Source: Bowdeniella nasicola (lineage in GTDB: Bacteria; Actinomycetota; Actinomycetes; Actinomycetales; Actinomycetaceae). Taken from it: a stretch of 64,000 nucleotides of DNA. Positions within the stretch are counted from its first letter, which is position 1, and each line of letters starts with the position of its first letter. Made by a program: the position numbers and the translations under genes. The notes beneath the pieces were generated by a model. The model was not told the origin of the DNA. It was given only the letters and a program-made list of their open reading frames with translations, and ran no database searches. Shown here piece by piece: positions 45,010-53,515 of this stretch. The stretch covers positions 62,001 to 126,000 of the forward strand of contig NZ_FNQV01000001.1 in NCBI RefSeq assembly GCF_900107735.1, given 5' to 3'.

Positions 45010-46962
45010 TTGGCTTCGTCGTGGGTTGGGCTCGCACCTGAAATTATTTCGATCCTTCTGGTGGTCCTGCTTCCAGGAGTATTGATCGTCATCGCGGCGA
45101 TGCCGCGAACCCGCCCAGTCTTTGCGGTAGCCCAAGCACCCGCGTGGACGCTTGGCGTCGTTGCGGTCCTGTCTTTCCTCGAACCGCTCCTACCGTTTAC
45201 GTGGGGACTCATCCCCTTTATCGGGGCAACACTGCTGGTTGCCGGGATTGCTTGGACTATCCGCCGGGCAGTGGAAGGGACCTGGCACACCTCGTGGGAC
45301 GCATGGAAGAACGCTCGCGACTACCGCTACGTCGGCTTTGCAGCGGTGGTCTGGCTTATCGTTATTCTTCCCATCGTTCTTACCTCGGATGCCACGCTTC
45401 CCGTGCAGGGTGGGGACTCGAATTATCACTACAACCAACTCTGGTTGATGGAGAAAACGGGCGAAGCCTCCCCGCTGCTCTCTAATGCCACCATGGCCGG
45501 GGTCGATCCGACCCCGTGGTTCTACCCCAATACGTGGCATGCGTTGCTGTCACTCGTCACGGTTGGGCCGATGGATGCTCTGTCGGTTGTCAACGCCATG
45601 TTGGTGGTGACGCCAGCGCTTTTCCTCCTCGGTACCGCCGCCTTTACAGTCGTCGTTGCGGATACTGGCCGCGCATATGTCTGGGGCCTCGTTGCGGCGA
45701 CCTTCGCGCCGCTGGCGCTTCTGCGCCTCCAACTCGCCACGACCCTGTGGCCGTTCGTGCTCGCATTTTCGGTTATCCCGGGCCTGTTGGCGGCGATAGT
45801 GCCCGAGCTCCAGCCACTGCAGAGCCGTCGCGTCCTACGAACGCTCGCAATATTTGCGCTTCCGCTATTCGGGATTTTCGCCGTGCATCCGTCGGTGCTT
45901 TTGGTGATATCCCTCCCGATCTTCGTGATCGTCGTCGCGACCCTCCTACGCAGGGGATATGTCGGCATCCACCGCGGTGAGAAAAAGCGGAGCATCGGTG
46001 CCGTTCTCCTAGCGGCGGCCCTCGTGGCGGCAGCGTATCTGTTCATCATTCTGCCGGGACCCCAGCGCTACTACTTTGGCCGCTTCCCCAACGTCGACTG
46101 GAGTGGGATTCCGCGGAAACTGTTCGTCTCGACGGCAATGTTCCTGCCCGGCGGCGGAGCCTATGCGGTGCTCTTCTATCTCGGCGTCTGCATTATTACG
46201 GCCGCGGGTATCGTCCTGCTGTGGAAGAAGCGTAAGTATGCGCTCCTGCTCGCGTGGTTTTCGCAGTGGCTGATCGTCGTCGCCAGCTATCTGCCGATCA
46301 AGGGCGTTTCGAATCTCACGGCGCTGTATTACAACCATCCCAACCGGGCCGAATTCGCCGCGGCAATCTACTTCGTCCCGATGGCTGGTTATCTCTTCTA
46401 CGAGATTGCTGGGTGGGCCGGGGAGCGCTGGTCATGGAAGAACGCCCCGCGGGTCGAGTCTGTGCTTGCCATGGTGCTCGTACTTTGCACGACGATCTAT
46501 GGTTTTAAGGGCGTAGGCAACGACACGGAGACGACCTTCCACCCCAAGGAAGACAATGTCCGCTACCTAGCTTCGCCGGAAGAAATTGCCATGATTCGGG
46601 CAGCTGGGAACGTTCTCCCGGCCGATGCCTATGTGATTGGTGACCCAGCAGCTGGCGCGGCTCTCCTCCAGCCACTGTCGAATATCGACGTCGTCTGGCC
46701 ATATCCGAATTATCCGACGAAGGGCGATGACGCTTTCCTCCTTCAGCGCTTCCGCCTGATCGACTCCGATCCGTTCGTGTGCGATCTGCTGAACGAGTAC
46801 GACATCGCATATTTCTATGACGATGAGGCCCGGTATTACAACGGTGGATACACCGATGCTCTACGCCCGGGGCTGTATGGCGTCGACACATCGGAAGGGT
46901 TCACGGAAATCGCTCGCGGCGGGACGGCAGTGCTCTACCGCATCGACGCCTGCAATGATTAG
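45010..46962 (+). CDS. DUF6541-like polytopic membrane protein, copy 2
   Basis: A 650-residue multi-helix membrane protein, paralogous to the copies at 32.9 and 53.5 kb. Shared elements include GGDSNYHYNQLWLM in place of WDGVFH, PTPWFYPNTWHALLSL, and IGDPAAGAAL in the extracytoplasmic C-domain. The TTG start is ten bases after the fusion glycosyltransferase and has AAAGG about 12 bases upstream. The likely role is a GT-C-like transferase or polymer enzyme; unproven. Confidence 0.7.
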   Translation: MASSWVGLAPEIISILLVVLLPGVLIVIAAMPRTRPVFAVAQAPAWTLGVVAVLSFLEPLLPFTWGLIPFIGATLLVAGIAWTIRRAVEGTWHTSWDAWKNARDYRYVGFAAVVWLIVILPIVLTSDATLPVQGGDSNYHYNQLWLMEKTGEASPLLSNATMAGVDPTPWFYPNTWHALLSLVTVGPMDALSVVNAMLVVTPALFLLGTAAFTVVVADTGRAYVWGLVAATFAPLALLRLQLATTLWPFVLAFSVIPGLLAAIVPELQPLQSRRVLRTLAIFALPLFGIFAVHPSVLLVISLPIFVIVVATLLRRGYVGIHRGEKKRSIGAVLLAAALVAAAYLFIILPGPQRYYFGRFPNVDWSGIPRKLFVSTAMFLPGGGAYAVLFYLGVCIITAAGIVLLWKKRKYALLLAWFSQWLIVVASYLPIKGVSNLTALYYNHPNRAEFAAAIYFVPMAGYLFYEIAGWAGERWSWKNAPRVESVLAMVLVLCTTIYGFKGVGNDTETTFHPKEDNVRYLASPEEIAMIRAAGNVLPADAYVIGDPAAGAALLQPLSNIDVVWPYPNYPTKGDDAFLLQRFRLIDSDPFVCDLLNEYDIAYFYDDEARYYNGGYTDALRPGLYGVDTSEGFTEIARGGTAVLYRIDACND

Positions 46963-47905
46963 GGCTGATCGGCTCTCAGTTGATCCGCTTGGAGAGAAAA
47001 CTCCCACTTTCCCGTCGTGCGGGCCAGTACCCCGAGTTGATGGATGACGCCGGTGTGGTAAGTCCCGGGGCGCATGTCCTGATCTTTGCAGTATTCTGCA
47101 GCGCAATAGTATGAAGCACCGTTCTCGAACCGATAGTCATTGAATGCCCTCGAGACGGTTTGAGCCGCAGAACTGAATAGTTTCGCTGCCTCCACGTTGT
47201 GAGTGATCCTGTAGTAGTCGATAAGTCCGAAGGCCGCGTAGATATGGCCGTTGATGACATGAGACGGCTCACCGGTTCCCGGATATTCTTCGAACCAAAC
47301 AGTCTCGGAATCGGGGGAATATACGAACCAAGGGGATTCTGTTGATACTTCGCTCACCGAGTGATCAAACGATTTGAACGCTGCGTCCGCCAGTTTCCTC
47401 CAGGAATTCTCTCCCGTGATTTCGTGTAGCCAGCTAAAGACTGATAGTGCCATTCCTTGAGCCATGCCTGAGTACCAGGGGTTCGGTAGCGCCATTGCAG
47501 GATCGTGGTTCATTGCGTAGTCGAACCGATAGGGAAACCACAATGCACCCTCGTGATACTCGCCTACGTCTGCCAACTTATTCGCATGTCGAATCGCAGA
47601 ATCGAGATACATCTGATCATGGTTCTGCTCAAATGACCCCAATAGAGCTAGAACTTCCCAGCAGAGTGATACCGGATGGTAAAACTTTTCACCCGATTTC
47701 TTATCCAGATACATGACGATTCCGTCAGCATCTCGAGGTTTCTCAGCTGGTGTCAATGCCCTGATGTTTCCGGGCTGCCGGGAGTACGGGTGTGTCGCTT
47801 CAACATTGATCCGATACGAAGGGGAGTCTTCTTCGCTGCTGCAAGCGGTGAGGACACTGAGAGAGAAGATTATGGCAGCGAGGGGGGGATCCAGCGTAAG
47901 CGCAT
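46959..47905 (-). CDS. D-glucuronyl C5-epimerase-family lipoprotein, frameshifted in a C7 tract
   Basis: The body (HPVSLCWEVLALLGS, PWYSGMAQGMALSVFSWL, WFEEYPGTGEPSHVINGHIYAAFGL) is the C-terminal D-glucuronyl C5-epimerase domain, which inverts C5 of uronic acids in a polymer. As sequenced, the intact frame begins only at an internal TTG (47756). Upstream coding continues in frame and encodes a lipobox (LTAC) but has no start. The ATG at 47905, two bases after the wecB-like stop, would join that frame if the C7 run (47882-47888) had eight Cs. That gives a 315-residue lipoprotein beginning MRLRWIPPLA with C22 as lipid anchor. Cause: phase variation, mutation or read error. Confidence 0.75.
47882..47888 (-). 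repeat. C7 homopolymer tract in signal-peptide codons
   Basis: Seven Cs on the coding (minus) strand, codons 6-8 of the epimerase lipoprotein. Seven gives an early stop; eight restores one continuous 315-residue frame. This is the hallmark of a slipped-strand switch, but a single sequence cannot show switching. Confidence 0.6.
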
Positions 47906-47906
47906 A

Positions 47907-48989
47907 CTACTGATTCATATCCTTGTCGAGAATCTCCTCAACGACGCGCTCGGCCGCATGCCCGTCACCATAGGGCTGAGCATCGGTGTCAGCGGGTCGG
48001 GGGCGCATGGCAGCGGCGGTCAGTGCTTCGCCCGGCTCGACGAGAATGTTCCAGCCGAGGTCAACGGTCTCCACCCACTCGGTTTCCGGGCGAACCGTCG
48101 TTGCCGGAACCCGCAGCAGGAAAGCCTCCTTCTGCAGCCCGCCAGAATCGGTGATGATTCCGCGAGATGCCAAGCACGATGCCACGAGATCGGGATAGGC
48201 GAGCGGAGCGTGCGACAGCAGGTTCCCGCGAGTGAGCTCCAGACCGTGATCCTTCGCCTTCGCCACAAGTCGCGGATGCGCGAGCAGGACCACTGGGTGA
48301 TCGACGGCGGCGAGGGAATCGAGAATCGCCGACAAGCGCTCCGGATCGTCAGTGTTATCGGGGCGGTGAATCGTCGCCAGCGAGTAGCTGCCAGCGCTCA
48401 AGTCCAACTCGGTAGCGATGGGGGAGGGGCGTCCCTGCACCGCATCGCGCACCTGGTAGAGAACATCCGTCATGACATCGCCCACGACGACGGTACGATC
48501 GCCCAGACCTTCATGCGTCAAGTGCTCGGCCGCGACCGTCGTGGGGGCGAGGAGAAGATCGGCGCAGTGATCGGTAAGAACGCGGTTGTGTTCCTCGGGC
48601 ATGCGGCGGTTAAACGACCGCAGCCCCGCCTCGAGGTGGGCCACCCGAATATGCTGCTTGACCGCGGCAAGGGCAGCCGCGACGGTGGAGTTCGTGTCCC
48701 CGTAGACAAGGACCCAGTCCGGCTGGTGCTCCGCCAGGACATCGTCCATGGCGGCCAGGATGGCACCTGTCTGCTTTCCATGACTGGCAGAGCCAACTCC
48801 GAGGTGGACATCGGGCTTCGGGATACCGAGATCGTCGAAGAAGACATCCGACAGCATCGGATCGTAGTGCTGGCCAGTATGGCAAATAAGGTGGTCAACT
48901 CCTGCCGCCGTCATGGCCTTGGCAATTGGGGCCAGTTTGACGAATTGGGGGCGAGCTCCAACAACGGAAAGAATCTTCATAAGGCTCAT
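47907..48989 (-). CDS. wecB: UDP-N-acetyl(-diacetamido) sugar 2-epimerase (WecB/WbpI-like)
   Basis: A 360-residue non-hydrolysing epimerase: VGARPQFVKLAPI, GDTNST, HLEAGLRSFNRRMPEEHNR, HRPDNTDDPERLSAI and TDSGGLQKEA, all intact. Housekeeping WecB makes UDP-ManNAc, but with WbpA, B, D and E-like enzymes in the locus, a WbpI role (UDP-GlcNAc3NAcA to UDP-ManNAc3NAcA) is likely. The RPDNTDDPERL variant also appears in WbpI-type enzymes. The epimerase lipoprotein follows two bases later. Confidence 0.88.
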   Translation of the reverse strand: MSLMKILSVVGARPQFVKLAPIAKAMTAAGVDHLICHTGQHYDPMLSDVFFDDLGIPKPDVHLGVGSASHGKQTGAILAAMDDVLAEHQPDWVLVYGDTNSTVAAALAAVKQHIRVAHLEAGLRSFNRRMPEEHNRVLTDHCADLLLAPTTVAAEHLTHEGLGDRTVVVGDVMTDVLYQVRDAVQGRPSPIATELDLSAGSYSLATIHRPDNTDDPERLSAILDSLAAVDHPVVLLAHPRLVAKAKDHGLELTRGNLLSHAPLAYPDLVASCLASRGIITDSGGLQKEAFLLRVPATTVRPETEWVETVDLGWNILVEPGEALTAAAMRPRPADTDAQPYGDGHAAERVVEEILDKDMNQ

Positions 48990-48990
48990 C

Positions 48991-50283
48991 CTAAGCGTCC
49001 AAATAGGTTTGGGCCCCGTGGTCGAATCGCCTGGCGACCCACAGGGTGAGCAGCGCGAGCAGGATCAACATCACGCTCATGGCGGCGGACAGTGTCTGGA
49101 CCATCGGCACAATATCGAGAGTGGGGCCGAGGGTGTAAATGAGGGCGATCGGCACGATGGCGTAGGCGATCGAGAACATCAACATGTACTGCTGGCTATT
49201 GACGACGACGAAAACCGTCGAGATCGGAGACGTCACGACCATGACGAAAAGCCACGGTATGAGGGATTGGCTGATGAGGCCCGCGAGCTCCCACTTCGGC
49301 CCGATGTAGGTGGGGATCAGCCACGGTGTGATAAAAAACAAGATCGCGAACGGAATGACGCCCGCACCGAGGGCCACCATGACCGAGGTGCGCACCAACT
49401 TGGTGAGCTCGCCGCGCTTGGCCGTTGCAAACTTTTGGTAGAAGACCTGCGAAATCGCCCCCGAAATGAGGGATACGGGCGCCATCATGAGGGCCCACGA
49501 TTTGCTGAACTGGCCGACGGTGGCAGACGAGTAGGCAACGCCCAGAAGCACGATGACGCCGTTGAGTCGGAATGCGTCAATGAGGGCGTTGGGCGCATTC
49601 AGGAGCGGCATTTTCTTGTAGCGCTTCAGGAGCGTCGAAAGGGGAGTGGGACTTTCGGAGCGAGAAAAAATAGCTTCCCGGACGCGGTACACGAGCAGCG
49701 ACAGGGCAGCGCCTTGCGCCAAGATTTGGCTCCACACCAGGCCAAAGGTGCCCCCCAACCCCACGTAGTGGGCTCCGATACGCGAACCGGCGAGCCCTCC
49801 GGCAGCAATGACGCGGTTGCGGGAAATAGCGCCGTAATCGACCGTCCGATTAAGCCAAAAGGTCACGGCATTAATCGATCCCAAAATAAAGACGACGAGT
49901 CCCGTCAGCGGCAGCCAACGCGCCACCTCGGGCACGTGCATGGCAGTGGCGATCTGCTCACGAAATGCCCACGTCGTCAGCGACGTGAGTGCCCCGAGAA
50001 TCGCGATGATGCTTAGGGAGGCGCGCAGCAGGAGGCGGGCTTCGCGCTCATCGCGCGGGAGCATGATCGCCATGTCATAGCGCAGCGCGGCGACGGCTGC
50101 GATCGTCAGCGGGATGACGAGGAATGACTGAAAAATGCCGGTCTGTTCGGGCGTATAAATACGGCCGACGATCGGCTCCGAAAGCAAACTAATGATTTGG
50201 GCGACGACAGTGCCGGAAAGCAACGTCGTAATGGAGACAAGTAGCGGGTACTTGCCGGTCAGTGCCTGCCAGCGCTCGCGCAC
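48991..50283 (-). CDS. MOP-family oligosaccharide flippase (Wzx-like)
   Basis: A 430-residue protein with about a dozen transmembrane helices, of the polysaccharide-transport (MATE-like MOP) type: LLSEPIVGRIYTPEQTGIF and FWLNRTVDYGAISRNRV are typical. It should flip a polyprenyl-linked repeat unit outward. The GTG start has GGATGGAG upstream, and the stop is one base from the wecB-like start. No Wzy polymerase is clear; a DUF6541-like protein could serve. Confidence 0.85.
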   Translation of the reverse strand: MRERWQALTGKYPLLVSITTLLSGTVVAQIISLLSEPIVGRIYTPEQTGIFQSFLVIPLTIAAVAALRYDMAIMLPRDEREARLLLRASLSIIAILGALTSLTTWAFREQIATAMHVPEVARWLPLTGLVVFILGSINAVTFWLNRTVDYGAISRNRVIAAGGLAGSRIGAHYVGLGGTFGLVWSQILAQGAALSLLVYRVREAIFSRSESPTPLSTLLKRYKKMPLLNAPNALIDAFRLNGVIVLLGVAYSSATVGQFSKSWALMMAPVSLISGAISQVFYQKFATAKRGELTKLVRTSVMVALGAGVIPFAILFFITPWLIPTYIGPKWELAGLISQSLIPWLFVMVVTSPISTVFVVVNSQQYMLMFSIAYAIVPIALIYTLGPTLDIVPMVQTLSAAMSVMLILLALLTLWVARRFDHGAQTYLDA

Positions 50284-50330
50284 ACCAACTCCATCCTCGA
50301 TTCCTAGTGCTTTCTAGACCTTACCGCTCA

Positions 50331-50352
50331 CGGACGTATGTCCGGCTACACT
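50331..50352 (+). promoter_or_regulatory. Promoter region with inverted repeat upstream of the UDP-sugar dehydrogenase
   Basis: CGGAC-GTAT-GTCCG (50331-50344) is directly before a TACACT -10 box (50347-50352), which is 38 bases from the ATG at 50391. The repeat lies where a repressor could block the promoter. Confidence 0.35.
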
Positions 50353-50390
50353 GGCAATGATCGCCATACCTATGTTGAGGAGAAACGCAG

Positions 50391-51692
50391 ATGCGTATTG
50401 CCGTAGTTGCGATGGGAAAGATCGGCCTGCCGCTGGCAGTGCAGTTCGCGGACACGGGACACGAAGTCATCGGTGTTGATGTCAACGAACAGACCGTAGC
50501 CTCAATCAACGATGCGAAGGAGCCTTTTCCGGGCGAAGCGCACCTGCAGGAAAAGCTCTCCGAGCTCGTCCCCGCCGGAAAACTCCGCGCGACGACGGAC
50601 TACGCCGACGCTATTCCCGGCGCAGACGCCATCGTCATCGTGGTTCCCCTGTTTGTCGACGACGCATCCTGGAAGCCCGATTTCGGCTGGATGGATGCCG
50701 CCACGCGATCCTTCGCCGAGCACATGACGCCGGGCACGCTCGTCTCCTACGAGACCACGCTTCCCGTCGGCACTACCCGTAACCGCTGGCGCCCGCTCAT
50801 CGAAGAGGGCTCGGGCCTGAAGGAAGGCGCGGACTTCCACCTTGTCTTCTCACCGGAGCGCGTCCTTACCGGGCGAGTCTTTGAAGACCTTCGCAAGTAC
50901 CCCAAGCTCGTTGGCGGGCTCAGCGAGGAAGGCACGAAGAAGGCGATCGAGTTCTACGAAGCAGTCCTGAGCTTCGACGAGCGTGATGACCTGCCTCGTC
51001 CCAACGGCGTGTGGGACATGGGAAGCGCGGAAGCCGCCGAAATGGCAAAGCTCGCCGAAACTACCTACCGCGATGTCAATATTGGCCTCGCGAACCAGTT
51101 CGCGGTGTACGCAGACAAGGTTGGCATCGACGTCAACAAGGTCATCGAGGCCTGCAACTCGCAGCCGTACTCGCACATCCACCTGCCCGGAATCGCCGTC
51201 GGTGGACACTGCATCCCGGTCTACCCCCGGCTCTACCTCTCGACGGATCCCGACGCCTCAGTGGTTCGCACGGCTCGCCAGTTCAACGCGGAGATGCCGC
51301 TCTACGTCGTCCGCCGTATGGACGACGTGCTGGGAGATCTCTCGAATCTTCGCGTGGCTGTGCTCGGCGCCTCCTACCGAGGAAAGGTAAAGGAGACCGC
51401 GTTTTCTGGCGTCTTCCGCACCGTGCGCGAGCTCAGCGATCGCGGCGCCGAGGTATCCGTGCACGATCCGATGTACTCCGACGAGGAGCTCGAAGGCTTC
51501 GGCTGGCAGCCCTACCACCTCGGCGAAGAGATCGACGCCGTCGTTGTTCAGGCAGACCATCCGGAATACCGCGAGATCTCGGCAGCCGACTTCCCGGGCG
51601 TCAAGCTGCTGTTTGACGGCCGTCGCGTGACCGATCCCGAAAAGTGGGCCGGAACGCCGCGCCTGGTTATCGGCGACGCCGCGAGCGAGTAA
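50391..51692 (+). CDS. Nucleotide-sugar 6-dehydrogenase (WecC/WbpA-like)
   Basis: A 433-residue UDP-sugar dehydrogenase that twice oxidises C6 to a uronic acid. Seen: VAMGKIGLPLAVQFADTGH, catalytic Cys in GGHCIPVYP, and FSPERVLTGRVFEDLRKYPK. The sequence groups with the UDP-GlcNAc/ManNAc class rather than UDP-glucose dehydrogenase, so UDP-GlcNAc is the probable substrate and this would be the first step of the diacetamido-uronate pathway. A ribosome-binding GAGGAGA precedes the ATG. Confidence 0.88.
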   Translation: MRIAVVAMGKIGLPLAVQFADTGHEVIGVDVNEQTVASINDAKEPFPGEAHLQEKLSELVPAGKLRATTDYADAIPGADAIVIVVPLFVDDASWKPDFGWMDAATRSFAEHMTPGTLVSYETTLPVGTTRNRWRPLIEEGSGLKEGADFHLVFSPERVLTGRVFEDLRKYPKLVGGLSEEGTKKAIEFYEAVLSFDERDDLPRPNGVWDMGSAEAAEMAKLAETTYRDVNIGLANQFAVYADKVGIDVNKVIEACNSQPYSHIHLPGIAVGGHCIPVYPRLYLSTDPDASVVRTARQFNAEMPLYVVRRMDDVLGDLSNLRVAVLGASYRGKVKETAFSGVFRTVRELSDRGAEVSVHDPMYSDEELEGFGWQPYHLGEEIDAVVVQADHPEYREISAADFPGVKLLFDGRRVTDPEKWAGTPRLVIGDAASE

Positions 51693-51715
51693 GAGGCCAC
51701 CTTCGAAAGATAACC

Positions 51716-52684
51716 ATGACTTCAGTAGTTGCTGTTGTCGTGGCGTACAACCGCCGCGACCTGCTTGCCCAGACTCTTGACGGGTTAGCGGCACAAGTTC
51801 GGCCCGTCGACGGCGTGGTGGTTATAGATAACGCCTCAACCGACGGCTCTGGCGATCTGGCGCGAGCGCACGACGTCGTGACTGAGGTCGTGGCGATGAA
51901 TGAGAACCTCGGGGGAGCCGGCGGCTTTGCTGCCGGTATCGCGCGGGCCGTAGCTACGCATCAGGCAGATCTGGTGTGGGTGATGGACGATGACACCATC
52001 CCCACACCGGGAGCGCTCGAAGCACTCCTAGCAGCACGGAAGTCCTACCCCGGAACTCCGGCAATCCTCGCCTCTCGTGCCGTGTGGTCTGACGGGCGCG
52101 AACACCCCATGAACACGCCCCGCAGTCGGCCCGGCGCGAGCCGTGACCTCGTCGCGGCAGCGCAAGCGATCGGAACTCGCCAGATCCGGTCGGCATCCTT
52201 TGTCTCCATCCTGCTCGACGCGCGCGCCGTGTGGGAAGACGGGCTACCCGAAGCCGACTTCTTCTTGTGGAACGACGACTTTGAGTACACCGCCCGACTT
52301 TTGCGTCACCGAGTCGGACTGTTCGTTCCCGCATCTGAGGTCCTCCACCTCACACGCACGTTCGGAGCGTCGGAGACCGATCCGGGCGCTCGCTTCTATA
52401 ACGAGGTCCGCAACAAGATCTGGCTGTTCACGCGATCCAGCGCCCTCGACCCTGTCGAAAAGGCACTCTATGGCGGCAGGTCCGTGCTGCGCTGGATTCA
52501 GACGCTTTACGCATCAGGCCAGAAGAGAACTCTCCTCAAGCACGCCTACCGAGGGCTGCACGACGCGACCGAAGCTCCCACACCGGTCGAGGTTGTCCTC
52601 GCCAACACTCCGGTAGCCGAAGACGTGAAGCAGGTCCAACGATCGGCTGGATTACTTGGGCGCGACGAGGCCGCCAATGGCTAA
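51716..52684 (+). CDS. Family-2 glycosyltransferase, GlfT1-like
   Basis: A 322-residue GT-A enzyme. It has VVVAYNRRDLLAQTL, VVIDNASTDGSG, NLGGAGGFAAG and the donor motif WVMDDDT. That set is also present in the enzyme at 61.5 kb and in the mycobacterial galactofuranosyltransferase GlfT1, so a galactofuranose donor is plausible. The ATG at 51716 is used; a longer frame runs into the dehydrogenase gene. The next gene overlaps by eight bases. Confidence 0.83.
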   Translation: MTSVVAVVVAYNRRDLLAQTLDGLAAQVRPVDGVVVIDNASTDGSGDLARAHDVVTEVVAMNENLGGAGGFAAGIARAVATHQADLVWVMDDDTIPTPGALEALLAARKSYPGTPAILASRAVWSDGREHPMNTPRSRPGASRDLVAAAQAIGTRQIRSASFVSILLDARAVWEDGLPEADFFLWNDDFEYTARLLRHRVGLFVPASEVLHLTRTFGASETDPGARFYNEVRNKIWLFTRSSALDPVEKALYGGRSVLRWIQTLYASGQKRTLLKHAYRGLHDATEAPTPVEVVLANTPVAEDVKQVQRSAGLLGRDEAANG

Positions 52685-53513
52685 TAATCCGCAGTTTTCC
52701 GTCCTCATGGCGGTCTACCGTGGAGACGATGCCGGCTTTCTGCGCCGCGCCCTGCAGTCCGTCACCGTCGACCAAGAACTCAAACCAGATCAGATTGTCA
52801 TCGTTCGTGACGGGCCCGTTCCTCAGGACCTCGCTCGGATCTTGAGCCAGGCCGATGACATCACGGACGGGATACCGGTCGATGTCATCCCGCTGCGGAA
52901 AAACGGCGGGCTTGCGCGAGCTTTGCAGGAGGGCCTCAAACACTGCCGCCACGACATCGTCGCACGCGCAGATGCCGACGATATCTGCCTGCCTCATCGG
53001 TTCGCCATTCAGATCCCACTGATGAAGGATCTCGATCTGCTGGGGGCCGGGATCGCGGAGTTCCACACCGATGAAGCCGACGAGGGGCTTATTCGGCGAC
53101 TTCCCACCACCGCGGCGGACATCCGTCATGTTCTTCCGCTGCGTGATCCCTTCAACCACCCGTCAGTCGTATTTCGAGCCTCGGCGGTTGAGGCAGCGGG
53201 GGGCTATGACGACCTGACAAGAATGGAAGATTACTGGCTGTTCGCGCGCATGGTTCACGGTGGTGCGCGTGTGGCGAATGTGCCTGACATTCTCGTGCGG
53301 TACCGGGTCGGTTCCGGCGCATATTCCCGTCGCGGGGGACTCGAGATGGTGCGTGCCGAATTGCAACTCCAAGGCGCGATGTTCAAGACCGGTATCACGA
53401 CGCCAGTGCAATACGTCCGGAACCTCGCAATACGCGGGGGGTATCGGCTAGTTCCGGCTGGAGTGAAGAAGCTTCTATATCGCACCGCGATGAAGACAGG
53501 ATGGAAGCGCTAG
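52677..53513 (+). CDS. Family-2 glycosyltransferase
   Basis: A 278-residue GT-A enzyme: FSVLMAVYRGDDAGFLRRAL, donor motif ARADADDICLP and acceptor-side HPSVVFR plus MEDYWLFARM. The last four are seen in capsular and rhamnan-type transferases. Sugar unknown. The ATG overlaps the previous stop by eight bases, with GAGG eight bases before it. Confidence 0.86.
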   Translation: MANNPQFSVLMAVYRGDDAGFLRRALQSVTVDQELKPDQIVIVRDGPVPQDLARILSQADDITDGIPVDVIPLRKNGGLARALQEGLKHCRHDIVARADADDICLPHRFAIQIPLMKDLDLLGAGIAEFHTDEADEGLIRRLPTTAADIRHVLPLRDPFNHPSVVFRASAVEAAGGYDDLTRMEDYWLFARMVHGGARVANVPDILVRYRVGSGAYSRRGGLEMVRAELQLQGAMFKTGITTPVQYVRNLAIRGGYRLVPAGVKKLLYRTAMKTGWKR

Positions 53514-53515
53514 CA

